From: Sphingomonas echinoides
GTDB taxonomy: Bacteria > Pseudomonadota > Alphaproteobacteria > Sphingomonadales > Sphingomonadaceae
Assembly (NCBI RefSeq): GCF_029623395.1
Contig: NZ_JAPYKK010000042.1
Coordinates: 1-33,456, forward strand
Direction: 5' to 3'
Length of the DNA: 33,456 bases
The stretch's first letter is position 1; each line of letters starts with the position of its first letter. Positions 8,045-16,702 of the stretch are shown here, piece after piece. The translations under genes and the position numbers were made by a program. The notes below the pieces were generated by a model. It was not told where the DNA came from. It saw only the letters and a list, made by a program, of their open reading frames with translations, and did no database searches.

Positions 8045-9130
8045 ATGGCGACCGTCAGGACGAAGCGCGCGATGCGAGGCGCAACCGGAAACGCGCTTAG
8101 CGTGCGTTTTGGTATTCCTACGATGGAAGACGATTGCGATTGGCTCGACGCTCGCGACGCGATCGATGGACCACGTCCGACCGTCAGGACATCGGTGCAG
8201 GACGTACAGTCCAGAACCATCCTGAGTTACAATGAGTCGCCGGACGTTTCGTTCGATCGTAGCATCAACCCATTTATCGGTTGCGAACACGGGTGCATTT
8301 ATTGCTTCGCACGGCCGACCCACGCCTATCACGACCTGTCGCCGGGCCTCGATTTCGAAACCAAACTGTTCGTCAAACGCGATGCCGCGCAGATTCTGGA
8401 AGGCGAACTCAGACGCAAGGGGTATGACCCCAAACCGATCGCGCTGGGGGCGAACACGGACCCCTATCAACCGATCGAGCGCGAATACCGAATCACGCGA
8501 AGCATCATCGAACTTCTGGCGAAGGTCGATCACCCCGTGACGATCACGACCAAGTCGGATCGTGTCGTGCGTGACATCGATCTGCTCGCCCCGATGGCGG
8601 CGAAGGGTTTGGTCGCGGTTGCGGTTTCGGTAACGTCGCTCGTTCCCGAGATCGCCATGACGATCGAGCCACGGGCACCGCACCCGGCGAAGCGTCTTGA
8701 AGCCGTCAGGATCCTGGTGGACGCCGGTATTCCAACCTACGTAAACATCGCTCCGGTCATTCCCGCGATCACCGACGACGAGATCGAGGCGATCATCGCG
8801 CGCGCTGCCGAGGCAGGGGCATCGAACGTATCCTACATACCCGTCCGATTGCCGCTGGAGGTGGCGCCGCTCTTTCGTGCGTGGCTCGATACGCATTTTC
8901 CCGACCGTGCCGCGAAGGTCATGGCGATCGTCCAGTCGCTTCGCGGCGGGCGCGATAATGATCCGAACTTCTTTTCACGGATGCGCGGCCAAGGGCCTTG
9001 GGCGGAATTACTGCGCACGCGCTTCAGGATCGCCAAGGCAAGGCACGGGTTCCCCAGCGGGAGACGCGTTTTGGCATTGCGCTGCGACCTGTTCCGCCCC
9101 CCTGCCGGACCGCAGGGCGAGTTGTTTTGA
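8045..9130 (+). CDS. Radical SAM protein of the PA0069/SPL-like family
   Basis: A 361-residue radical SAM enzyme. The 4Fe-4S cluster Cys residues are C80, C84 and C87 in GCEHGCIYCFARPTHAY, a signature of the PA0069-type family related to spore photoproduct lyase (SplB). The N-terminus also fits that family (MRGATGNALSVRF). The substrate is not known; DNA repair is suggested by the relationship to SplB and by the LexA box at 8008-8022. The start could also be the ATG at 8072, which begins MRGATGN. It appears to be a single-gene unit that converges on the cupredoxin gene. The family call is secure, the DNA-repair role is inference. Confidence 0.88.
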   Translation: MATVRTKRAMRGATGNALSVRFGIPTMEDDCDWLDARDAIDGPRPTVRTSVQDVQSRTILSYNESPDVSFDRSINPFIGCEHGCIYCFARPTHAYHDLSPGLDFETKLFVKRDAAQILEGELRRKGYDPKPIALGANTDPYQPIEREYRITRSIIELLAKVDHPVTITTKSDRVVRDIDLLAPMAAKGLVAVAVSVTSLVPEIAMTIEPRAPHPAKRLEAVRILVDAGIPTYVNIAPVIPAITDDEIEAIIARAAEAGASNVSYIPVRLPLEVAPLFRAWLDTHFPDRAAKVMAIVQSLRGGRDNDPNFFSRMRGQGPWAELLRTRFRIAKARHGFPSGRRVLALRCDLFRPPAGPQGELF

Positions 9131-9171
9131 GGGTATGCGGCGCCCGCACGGACTGGACGCCGCGGCCACCG

Positions 9172-9570
9172 TTAGCGGATCAAGAACACCCCCGTATAAT
9201 CCTTGCCGGCATCGCCGAGCGTCGTGCTGCTGAACTGGTACGTCCCACCGCGGCGCGTGACGGGGGCACGGAACCGGACGGTCATACCTTCACCGGACGC
9301 CAGCACGATCTTGCCACCATGGATCTTGTTCCGGTCCCGGCCCGCAACCAGGGCCTGATCGAAAAATGCTTCCTGCGTGAGGTTGTGGCCCTTGTCCGAA
9401 CGGTTGACGATCCGGAGAACGTAAGGGGCGCCCTGTCGAACCGGAATGCTGCGGGGAATGAACCCGTCGTCGGTCATCCGGATCGAGATCGGCTGCGCCT
9501 TGCGCCAATCCGGCGACTGCGCAGCAACGGGCGTTGCGAGAGCAATCATTCCGAGAAGAATGGGTTTCAT
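9172..9570 (-). CDS. Exported cupredoxin-like protein without a complete copper site
   Basis: A 132-residue protein with a signal peptide (MKPILLGMIALATPVAAQ). A single cupredoxin-like beta sandwich follows (IRMTDDGFIPRSIPVRQG, then YVLRIVNRSDKGHNLT). The first copper His is present in KGHNLT, but the C-terminal part (TYQFSSTTLGDAGKDY) has no Cys, second His or Met ligand, so a type-1 copper site is incomplete. The ATG at 9570 is preferred over an upstream frame because TGGAGA lies 7 bases before it. It lies downstream of pyrC' on the same strand after a 129-base gap. The fold assignment is from pattern only; function unknown. Confidence 0.75.
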   Translation of the reverse strand: MKPILLGMIALATPVAAQSPDWRKAQPISIRMTDDGFIPRSIPVRQGAPYVLRIVNRSDKGHNLTQEAFFDQALVAGRDRNKIHGGKIVLASGEGMTVRFRAPVTRRGGTYQFSSTTLGDAGKDYTGVFLIR

Positions 9571-9699
9571 CGTATTTCTCCAGTGCAAAAGACTGGCGAT
9601 CAATGAAGGATGGACGGCTTCGTTCCGGTAAGCCGCCCGGCTTGTCGCACGCTGCGGCAGGCGGCACCGGTCGCGTGACCAGACGCAGCCTGTTAACCA

Positions 9700-10935
9700 T
9701 CACCCGGGGAGCGTCACCGCAGTCCCACCCTTGAACAGACGCCGGACTTTGCCCTCGACCGGCAGGCCATCGAACGGTGTGTTGCCCGCTTTGGCGTGCA
9801 TGTCTTCACCCATGATCTGCCACGGCGCACGCGGGTCACATATCAGAAGGTCGGCGGGGGCACCGACCGTCAGCGTGCCGGTGTCGACGCCCAGCACACG
9901 CGCCGGGTTGGCGGCGAGCAGCGCAAAGAGACGGTCAAGCGTGATATGCTCGTCACGCACAAGCCCGAGACCCAGCGCGAGGAGCGTTTCTGCGCCTGCC
10001 ATGCCAGCCGATGAATCCCCGAAGGGCAATCGTTTTTCTTCAGGACCATGCGGATCGTGTGCGGAACACAGGACGTCGATCGTCCCATCCGCAAGCGCAA
10101 CCAGCGCGGCCCGGCGGTCATCCTCGTGGCGGAGCGGGGGGGAGATATGCGCAAAGGTGCGGAAATCGCTCATCGCAATATCCGACAACAGCAAATGGGC
10201 GGGGGTGATGCCGCACGTGACGCGAACACCGCGACGCTTGGCCGCGCGGACCAGATCGAACCCTGCGGCGGTGGTGACGGTGCGCAAATGCAACGACGCG
10301 CCGGTTTCCTCGGCCAGCATCAGATCGCGCGCGACCGCCAGCGTCTCCGCGACCGATGGCGCCGACGATAGCCCCATGCGCGTCGCAGTCTCGCCTGCCG
10401 TTGCCACGGCACCGGCGGTGATCCCGCCGTCTTCGGCATGCGTGATTACGGTGAGGCCGAGGTCGTTGGCGTAGGCGAGCACCTTTCGCATCACGCCTGA
10501 GTCCGCGATCCAGCTGGCACCGGTGCCGACGGCCCGCGCACCGGCGTCACGGTTGATCGCCATCTCGGCGAGATCCTTCCCCGCCAACGCACGCGTTGCG
10601 GCGGCGATGGGGTGAATCCACAGGCCTGGGCGACCGATCAACGCCGCGCGTTGCACCACGCCGGGATCGTCGAGAACGGGCGACTGGTCGGGCATGAGTC
10701 CGACGCGGACGATCCCGCCTGCATGGAAGGCGGGAACGTCGATCGCAAAGACGCCGAGGTCGACGATCGCAGGGGCGAGGACGAGGCCAGCGCAGTCGAT
10801 CGTTTCCGCACCCTCGGGAACATCGATCAACCCGGTCGCCGCGATCGTGTCGTCCGCGATCAGCACGCCACCGCGCGATACACCGCCGACCGGGCACGCG
10901 AGCGTCGCATCGAGCAAGGCGATCATTCGGCTCAT
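9700..10935 (-). CDS. pyrC': Dihydroorotase-like protein lacking catalytic residues (PyrC' type)
   Basis: A 411-residue amidohydrolase-fold protein homologous to class I dihydroorotase. Several key positions are altered. The HxH metal motif after VLAPAIVDL reads GVF, the region normally ending HVST reads HLRTVTT, and the TDHAPH motif reads SAHDPH, so the catalytic Asp is gone. HAED, matching HCED, is kept. This is the pattern of the inactive PyrC' that, in Pseudomonas, forms the complex with aspartate transcarbamoylase. It overlaps pyrB by 4 bases (ATGA), which implies translational coupling and paired amounts. A true dihydroorotase should be encoded elsewhere. Automated annotation would probably name it simply dihydroorotase. 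Confidence 0.85.
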   Translation of the reverse strand: MSRMIALLDATLACPVGGVSRGGVLIADDTIAATGLIDVPEGAETIDCAGLVLAPAIVDLGVFAIDVPAFHAGGIVRVGLMPDQSPVLDDPGVVQRAALIGRPGLWIHPIAAATRALAGKDLAEMAINRDAGARAVGTGASWIADSGVMRKVLAYANDLGLTVITHAEDGGITAGAVATAGETATRMGLSSAPSVAETLAVARDLMLAEETGASLHLRTVTTAAGFDLVRAAKRRGVRVTCGITPAHLLLSDIAMSDFRTFAHISPPLRHEDDRRAALVALADGTIDVLCSAHDPHGPEEKRLPFGDSSAGMAGAETLLALGLGLVRDEHITLDRLFALLAANPARVLGVDTGTLTVGAPADLLICDPRAPWQIMGEDMHAKAGNTPFDGLPVEGKVRRLFKGGTAVTLPG

Positions 10936-11918
10936 GCCCAGCCCGTCACGCCACGCGATCGACGCGTCAGTACATCAAGACACGCCATCCGGACCGCGAC
11001 TCCCATCTCGACCTGCTCCGTGATCGCGGAGCGGGCGTGGTCCGCAACCACCGAATCGATTTCGACGCCGCGGTTCATCGGCCCCGGGTGCATGACCAAT
11101 GCGTCCGGCTTTGCGAGCGCGAGACGTTTTTCGGTAAGGCCGTAGCGCAAGTGGTATTCCCGATTCGATGGGACGAACCCGCCGTTCATCCGCTCGTTCT
11201 GCAGGCGCAGCATCATCACCACGTCCGCGTCCTGAAGCGCGGCATCGAAATCGGTAAAGGGCGTTACGCCCATCCGCTCGATCGCAGCGGGCATCAGCGT
11301 GGTCGGCGCACAGACGCGGACCTCGGCCGCAAGCGCGGTAAGCGACAGAATATTCGATCGCGCGACTCGGCTGTGGAGCAGATCCCCGCAGATCACGACG
11401 CGCTGCCCCGCAATCGTTCCCCGCCGCCGGCGAATCGTGAGCGCGTCGAGCAACGCCTGCGTCGGATGTTCGTGCTGCCCATCGCCTGCGTTGAGGACCG
11501 GACAATCGACCTTGTCCGCAATCAGGCGCACAGCCCCGGACGACATGTGACGAATGACGATCATGTCCGCGCGCATGGCGTTGAGCGTCATTGCGGTGTC
11601 GATCAGCGTTTCGCCCTTCTTCACGCTCGACTGCGCGGCGTGCATGTTGACGACGTCGGCGCCGAGCCGTTTCCCGGCGATCTCGAACGACAGCAAGGTC
11701 CGCGTGCTGTTTTCGAAGAAGGCATTGATGAGCGTCAACCCACCAAGCCGCTTGTCGGCGATCGCGCGCGTGCGGTTGGCGGCGACCCAACCGTCGGCTT
11801 CATCCAGGAGGAACAGGATTTCGTGGGGCTGCAATCCCTCGATCCCGGTCAAGTGCCGGTGCGGAAACACGGCGCGGCCCGGGATGAGCGAGGCGGGGCG
11901 GTGGTCGGAGCGTTGCAT
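10932..11918 (-). CDS. pyrB: Aspartate carbamoyltransferase catalytic subunit
   Basis: Joins carbamoyl phosphate to aspartate in the first committed step of pyrimidine synthesis. The 328-residue protein has the carbamoyl-phosphate loop STRT at residues 71-74 (FFENSTRT), SSVKKGET, the GDGQHEHPTQALLD segment, GDLLHSRVARS and HPGPMNRGVEI. It is a little longer at the N-terminus than the E. coli chain, as in the class that associates with a dihydroorotase-like partner. It starts the pyrB-pyrC' pair and overlaps pyrC' by 4 bases. No strong ribosome site is seen before the ATG at 11918. No pyrI-like regulatory gene is adjacent. Confidence 0.96.
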   Translation of the reverse strand: MQRSDHRPASLIPGRAVFPHRHLTGIEGLQPHEILFLLDEADGWVAANRTRAIADKRLGGLTLINAFFENSTRTLLSFEIAGKRLGADVVNMHAAQSSVKKGETLIDTAMTLNAMRADMIVIRHMSSGAVRLIADKVDCPVLNAGDGQHEHPTQALLDALTIRRRRGTIAGQRVVICGDLLHSRVARSNILSLTALAAEVRVCAPTTLMPAAIERMGVTPFTDFDAALQDADVVMMLRLQNERMNGGFVPSNREYHLRYGLTEKRLALAKPDALVMHPGPMNRGVEIDSVVADHARSAITEQVEMGVAVRMACLDVLTRRSRGVTGWA

Positions 11919-12173
11919 CGAGCGTGTCGGTTAGCGAGGCGGCAAGGCGGACGCAAGCTGGCAAAGCCGTGGCCGCCGGCCAAGGCGTATTTGATTGCGA
12001 ACGGCCCCAACGAATTCAGCCCCGCCGCGATGCGCAAAAGATTGATCGTCAACAACATAGTACACGTCATGGGCAAAAGTAGACCCATTCTAGGACACCT
12101 ACGCCGCTTGTAATTCACTCGGTTCATCGTAAACGAACCGTTAGCGTAGTATTGCCGGCGACAGGAAACGATC
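11919..12173. promoter_or_regulatory. Divergent promoter region of pyrB and a PEPxxWA-CTERM gene
   Basis: 255 bases with no gene, AT-richer near the right end. An inverted repeat CGGTTC (12120-12125)/GAACCG (12135-12140) lies about 34 bases before the plus-strand start and could be an operator. No clear -35/-10 pair was recognised for either gene. Confidence 0.4.
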
Positions 12174-12752
12174 ATGTTTGGATTGAGAACGACGCTCGCG
12201 TTGACGATTGCAGGCGCTTTCGCCGCAGTAGCCACCCCCGCCATGGCCGCCGAGTTCCAGTACAGCTATTTCAGCGGTGACGTTTTCGCGTCGGGGATCT
12301 TCACCACGACCGATACGACGACGACCGTCGATGGACGCGAAGCTTATACCGTAACCGGAATCAGCGGCTCACGCGGTGGTGTTCTCATCGCTGGGCTGAA
12401 CGCTCTCTATCCGGGCGCATCAGGCGGTTCCGACCAATATCTGTTCGCGACCGGCGTGCCCGTCACGGGCTTCGGCATCGGTTTCGACTACGTCAACGGC
12501 CTCAGCGGCAACCTTTTTTACGGCGTGAACGGCAACGAAGCGTTTCTCGGGGAATATTACGGCAATACCGGGACCGATCGCGACGCCCAGTTCGGTCCTC
12601 AGCAATTCACGCTGACGCCCGTCACCACGCCGCCGGTGACACCACCGGCAGTTCCCGAGTCCGCGACGTGGATCATGATGATCCTAGGGTTTGGGGGAAT
12701 CGGCGCTGCGCTGCGGTCGCTCCGGCGCACGCCGCAGCTTGCCGTCGCCTGA
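12174..12752 (+). CDS. PEPxxWA-CTERM sorting domain protein
   Basis: A 192-residue exported protein. It has an N-terminal signal peptide (about 1-25, ending TPAMAA), then a Gly/Thr/Tyr-rich central part with no recognised enzyme motif. A short linker of Thr/Pro repeats is followed by the sorting tail: PESATWIMM at 161-169, a hydrophobic helix (ILGFGGIGAAL), and a basic end (RSLRR). This tail is of the PEPxxWA type common in sphingomonads and is thought to be cut by an exosortase during export to the cell surface or matrix. ACAGGAAACG precedes the ATG at good distance. No exosortase gene lies in this window. Function unknown. Confidence 0.88.
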   Translation: MFGLRTTLALTIAGAFAAVATPAMAAEFQYSYFSGDVFASGIFTTTDTTTTVDGREAYTVTGISGSRGGVLIAGLNALYPGASGGSDQYLFATGVPVTGFGIGFDYVNGLSGNLFYGVNGNEAFLGEYYGNTGTDRDAQFGPQQFTLTPVTTPPVTPPAVPESATWIMMILGFGGIGAALRSLRRTPQLAVA

Positions 12753-12794
12753 AAGCGTTCGCCTTCAGCGCTCGCAGGCACGTTTAGTTCGTTA

Positions 12795-12824
12795 CTGAAG
12801 CAGCGCGGGTAAAGCGTGCTTCAG
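12795..12824. terminator. Possible shared hairpin terminator between convergent genes
   Basis: CTGAAGCA (12795-12802) pairs perfectly with TGCTTCAG (12817-12824), with further CGC/GCG pairing inside; the hairpin overlaps the ruvX stop codon. A second weaker hairpin (12749-12768) covers the end of the PEPxxWA gene. Neither has a T-run, so intrinsic termination is uncertain. Confidence 0.35.
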
Positions 12825-13285
12825 ATCGCGACCAGCGCGTCGATCGCGCTTTGCAGGATGTAGGCCGCCGCCATCTTGTCGACCAGCTCGGCGCGTTTCG
12901 CCCGGCTGGCGTCTTGCTCGATCAGCGTGCGCGTCACGGCTTGCGTCGACCAGCGTTCATCCTGGAGGAAGATCGGCAGCGCGAGATCCGCAAGGTTGCG
13001 GGCGAAGGCGCGGCTCGACTGGCTGCGCGGGCTTTCGCTGCCGTCAGTCAGGTTGAGCGGGAGACCGATGACGATCCCCTTAACCTGCTGCGCCGCGATC
13101 AGGTCGGCGAGCGCGATCTTGTCCTTCTGGAACTTGGTCCGGCGGATCAGCAGCGCAGGCGAGGCGAAGCTCCAGCCCGCGTCGCACAAGGCGGTGCCGA
13201 TCGTCTTGGTGCCGACGTCCAGGCCGATCAGCCGCCCCCCGGTCGGGAGGGCGGCGCGGAATTCGAGGCGGTCGGTCGTGATCAT
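12821..13285 (-). CDS. ruvX: Holliday junction resolvase-like protein RuvX (YqgF)
   Basis: RNase H-fold nuclease of the YqgF family, essential in some bacteria and tied to 16S rRNA 5' end processing as well as Holliday junctions. The 154 residues contain the first acidic residue Asp23 in GLDVGTKTIG, the GLPLNLTDGSESPRSQ loop, the second acidic site in DERWST, and the VDKMAAAYILQ C-terminal motif that carries the third Asp. All family markers are present and the length is normal. Its ATG overlaps the stop of the upstream DUF3089 gene by 4 bases, so the two are probably translated from one message. Confidence 0.95.
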   Translation of the reverse strand: MITTDRLEFRAALPTGGRLIGLDVGTKTIGTALCDAGWSFASPALLIRRTKFQKDKIALADLIAAQQVKGIVIGLPLNLTDGSESPRSQSSRAFARNLADLALPIFLQDERWSTQAVTRTLIEQDASRAKRAELVDKMAAAYILQSAIDALVAI

Positions 13286-14436
13286 TGCGGGCGGCTCGGT
13301 TGCACGGCGCGCTGCCGTTGCCCAGCGGGGACCGACGCCGCGGTGAACGTCGCGAGCCGGCGGGCCGCATCGGCGCGGACGTTCGCCCAGAACAGGCTGT
13401 AATCGTACACGTGATAATTGTTGCCGGGCAGGACATAGCCACCGAGCGACGGTGGGTTGCCGATCAGCAGGATCCCGCGCGAATCGCAGCGCGCCGCGAC
13501 TCGGCCCGGTTCGATCGTCGCGCTGGTGAGGTCGGCCGAGGGGAAGAGCGTGCCAAGGTTGGCGGTCGCGGGGGCGGTCGCGTCGGGGATGCCGGTCAGC
13601 GGGTTGGTGCAGATCATCGGCGTACCGCGGCGGGGTTTGCCGTCGATCGTGCTGCTCGCGTCATAGGCATCGAGCACCAGCGACGGGTCGGCGGGTTCGG
13701 CGAAGCTCTGCCACGACAGGATGCACCCCGACTGCTCCGCGGTGCGGCATTCGGGCAGGCCGAGCGCAGGCATGTCGGTCGTCCGCGAGACCGGCCAGCC
13801 GACGACATAAGCCGCGACGATCCGCTTCGCGATCGGCTTGCCCGCGATCTTCTCGCGCAGCAGCCGGATCAGGTGGAGCGACCCTTGGCTGTGGCCCGCG
13901 AGGATGATCGGCCGGTCCCCGGCTTGCGCGACGAAGGCGTCGAACGCGGCGGCGACGTCTTGATAGGCGAGATCGAGTGCCTTGGCCGCGTTCGCTTGCG
14001 TCGTCAGGAACGCCCCGAAGGTCGCCTGGCGGTAGCGCGGTGCCCAGATCGCGCCGATGTCGTTGAACGCGCTCGCCTGGCCGCGCAGGAACAGTGCCGC
14101 GCGAGCATTGGCTTCCTGATTGTCGAGCGGGGCGTTCCAGCGCGAGCGTTCGAGGAACGAAGTCGGATGGACGAAGAACACCGCAGCCCGCGGCGTCCGC
14201 GCAGGGGTGTAGCCGGGCGGTGTCCATGACGCGGGGTTGCCCGGAATATCGGGGCGCGCCAGCCACATGCGCGCAACGCGATAGTGTGCGGTGCTTTCAG
14301 CGGGCAAGCGTTCGAAACCGGCGGTCGGCACCGTCGCCAGCGCGATCAACTCCTTGCCCCAGATCGCATAAGCAAAGGCACCGGCGATCGCGAGCACGAT
14401 CAGGCCGCTGAAGATGTAGAGAAACTTGCGCGCCAA
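13282..14436 (-). CDS. DUF3089 alpha/beta hydrolase, membrane-anchored
   Basis: A 384-residue protein with an N-terminal membrane segment (FLYIFSGLIVLAIAGAFAYA). An alpha/beta-hydrolase domain follows, with the nucleophile elbow GHSQGS (Ser183); FFVHPTSF and YDYSLFWANVR fit the DUF3089 family. The substrate is unknown; esterase activity in the periplasm or at the inner membrane is inference. I chose the TTG start (complement at 14434-14436). GGGAGG (14445-14450) lies 8 bases before it and the product then begins MARKFLY, which I believe is the usual start of sphingomonad homologues. A GTG at 14445 is too close to that ribosome site. It is divergent from the DUF4153 gene and overlaps ruvX. Confidence 0.85.
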   Translation of the reverse strand: MARKFLYIFSGLIVLAIAGAFAYAIWGKELIALATVPTAGFERLPAESTAHYRVARMWLARPDIPGNPASWTPPGYTPARTPRAAVFFVHPTSFLERSRWNAPLDNQEANARAALFLRGQASAFNDIGAIWAPRYRQATFGAFLTTQANAAKALDLAYQDVAAAFDAFVAQAGDRPIILAGHSQGSLHLIRLLREKIAGKPIAKRIVAAYVVGWPVSRTTDMPALGLPECRTAEQSGCILSWQSFAEPADPSLVLDAYDASSTIDGKPRRGTPMICTNPLTGIPDATAPATANLGTLFPSADLTSATIEPGRVAARCDSRGILLIGNPPSLGGYVLPGNNYHVYDYSLFWANVRADAARRLATFTAASVPAGQRQRAVQPSRPQ

Positions 14437-14569
14437 GCGGTCCACCTCCCACGGGCATGGCGCGGCAGTGCCCATGCAGACGTGATGGGATTTCCGTGCA
14501 GCAGGATCGCGGCGCTTGCAATCGCCTTGGCGCTGCTGTCCGTAGCGGACCAGCGTGGGGAACGAAGCG

Positions 14570-16354
14570 ATGGACGAAATGACCGAAGGTACCCGCGACG
14601 GGATCGGGTGGCCGATTCGCCCGATCGTGCTCGCGCTGGTTGGCGCGCTGGCGGCGCTTGCGGTGCAGCAGGTGCTGGATATCGCGAAACCGCGGTTTCC
14701 GGCAGTCGATCCGGCAGCGTGGCGAATCGCGCTGGCGACCGCGATCGGCACCGGGGCCGTCACCTTCTGCTTTGCCCTCGAGCGCCGGCGCTGGTGGTGG
14801 GCGGCGCTGTTCGGCGCGGTCGTCGGATTGGTATCCGGGCTGATCGTCTATTGGAATGGCGGCGGTTGGGGCGCCTGGTACAATTGGCATAGCGCCAGCC
14901 TGTTCCTGGCGATCGCGATCGCGGTGCCGCTGTTCCAGACCGCGCGCGATCATGGCGCGTGGCGCTTTCCCTATGCCGACGTGCATGGCGAGGCCTGGAC
15001 CAACGTCGTCCTGTGGGGCGCATGCTGGCTGTTCATCGGCGTCGTATTCGCGCTGGCGTGGCTGCTGGCGGCGCTGTTCGACCTGATCGGGCTGCATTTT
15101 CTGCGCGACCTGTTGCGGCACGGATGGTTCGACGCATTGCTGTTCGGCGCGAGTTTCGGCGGTGCGCTCGGGTTGTTGCGCGAACGCGACGGGGTGCTGC
15201 GGCTGCTCCAGCGGGTGGTGACCGCAGTGCTCGCGGTGCTGGCCCCGGTGCTCGGCGCGGGGTTGCTGGTGTTTCTGCTCGCCTTGCCCTTCACCGGGCT
15301 CGACGCGCTGTGGGAGGCGACCAAATCGACCACGCCGATCCTGCTCGGCTGCGTGATCGGCGCGCTGATCCTTTCCAATGCGGTGATCGGCAACGGCACG
15401 GACGAGGAGGCGACCAACCCGGTGCTGCGCTTTGGCGCGATGGCGCTGGCGCTTGCGGTGCTGCCGCTGGCGGTGATCGCAGGAATCGCGACGGGGCTGC
15501 GGATCGGGCAATATGGCCTGACGCCGGACCGGCTATGGGCGGTCGTCTTCGTCGGCTTCGCCAGTGTTTACGGCGTGGCGTATCTGGTCGCGCTGGTCCG
15601 TGGACGACACGCGTGGAGCGCGTTCGTGCGGCCGAGCAATTTGCGGATCGCCTTCGTCGTGGCGGGGGTCGGGCTGCTGCTCGCCACGCCGATTGTGAGC
15701 TTCAACACGCTGTCGAGCGCCGATCAGGTCGCGCGGCTCGAGGCTGGCAGGGTCTCCGTGGCGAAATTCGACTGGGCAGCGCTTTCGTTCGATTTTGGCG
15801 ATCCCGGCAAGGCCGCGCTCCGGCGTCTCGCGCGCTCCGCCAATCCGGTGATCGCGGCGCGCGCAAAGGATGTCGCGACCAAGACCGGTCGGTGGGATAT
15901 CGCGGGGATCGACCGCACGCAGACCGATGCCGACCTGCTCGTCAAACGCCTGCGCGTGCTGCCGGCGACGGTGCCCGTGCCGTTCGCCTTGCGTAGCGTG
16001 CTGACCGACTGGCAGGGGTGCCGCTCCGATCGCGAGAATCGCTGCACCCTGCTGTACGCCCCCGGTGCACGCGAGGCGGTGTCGATCTCGCAAAGCTGCA
16101 TCGACGATCTGACGCGCGATCCGCCGACGGCCACGCCCGCGAGCCCGGCGCTGCGATCGGGCTGCGGTGCCGCGCGCTATCGTCGAACGGGGGATGCCTG
16201 GGCGCGGGTCGACGACGATGCACGGCTCCCGCTGACGCCCGCGGAACGCGCTGCGCTCAAGGCGGGGGACGCCGCAGGCCGGGTCGAGATCCGTGCCGTG
16301 CCCGCGCGTCGGGTGTTCGTCGGGGGCGTTCCGGTCGGAGATCCGTTCGAATAG
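14570..16354 (+). CDS. DUF4153 multi-pass membrane protein
   Basis: A 594-residue protein with about ten hydrophobic helices in its first 380 residues (for example PIVLALVGALAALAV, LLGCVIGALILSNAV, AVVFVGFASVYGVAYLVAL). A soluble C-terminal part follows (about 395-594) with four Cys in two pairs. The pattern fits the DUF4153 family, which has no known biochemical role. The ATG at 14570 is chosen over the GTG at 14555 because GGGGAA lies 7 bases before it. It is separated from gatC by only 37 bases and may share its transcript. Confidence 0.78.
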   Translation: MDEMTEGTRDGIGWPIRPIVLALVGALAALAVQQVLDIAKPRFPAVDPAAWRIALATAIGTGAVTFCFALERRRWWWAALFGAVVGLVSGLIVYWNGGGWGAWYNWHSASLFLAIAIAVPLFQTARDHGAWRFPYADVHGEAWTNVVLWGACWLFIGVVFALAWLLAALFDLIGLHFLRDLLRHGWFDALLFGASFGGALGLLRERDGVLRLLQRVVTAVLAVLAPVLGAGLLVFLLALPFTGLDALWEATKSTTPILLGCVIGALILSNAVIGNGTDEEATNPVLRFGAMALALAVLPLAVIAGIATGLRIGQYGLTPDRLWAVVFVGFASVYGVAYLVALVRGRHAWSAFVRPSNLRIAFVVAGVGLLLATPIVSFNTLSSADQVARLEAGRVSVAKFDWAALSFDFGDPGKAALRRLARSANPVIAARAKDVATKTGRWDIAGIDRTQTDADLLVKRLRVLPATVPVPFALRSVLTDWQGCRSDRENRCTLLYAPGAREAVSISQSCIDDLTRDPPTATPASPALRSGCGAARYRRTGDAWARVDDDARLPLTPAERAALKAGDAAGRVEIRAVPARRVFVGGVPVGDPFE

Positions 16355-16391
16355 GTTGCGCAAGGCTCGGACGCTCTGCTAGCCGCAGGCC

Positions 16392-16694
16392 ATGTCAGTC
16401 ACCATCGCCACCGTCACCAAGATCGCCAGCCTGGCCCGCATCGCGATCACCAAGGAAGAAGCCGCGCGCATGGCGCCCGAGCTCGACAATATCATGGGCT
16501 GGATCGAGCAATTGAGCGAGGTCGACACGACCGGCGTCGCGCCGATGACCGCGGTGATCCCCAACCATCTGCGGCTGCGCGACGATGTCGTGAACGCCGA
16601 TCCGCTGACCGGCGGCGGCATCCGCGACGCCGTATTGGCGAACGCGCCACAGGCCGAGCACGGGTTCTTTACCGTGCCCAAGGTGATCGAGTGA
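16392..16694 (+). CDS. gatC: Asp-tRNA(Asn)/Glu-tRNA(Gln) amidotransferase subunit C
   Basis: Small subunit (100 residues) of the GatCAB complex that converts mischarged Glu-tRNA(Gln) and Asp-tRNA(Asn) to the correct amide forms. In the family it wraps around the GatA-GatB interface. The sequence carries the typical IASLARIAITKEEAARMAPELD helix region (split here: IASLARIAIT, then EEAARMAPELD) and the C-terminal LRLRDDVV...GFFTVPKVIE ending. It is followed by gatA after a palindromic repeat. Confidence 0.96.
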   Translation: MSVTIATVTKIASLARIAITKEEAARMAPELDNIMGWIEQLSEVDTTGVAPMTAVIPNHLRLRDDVVNADPLTGGGIRDAVLANAPQAEHGFFTVPKVIE

Positions 16695-16702
16695 TGGCGG
16701 GA

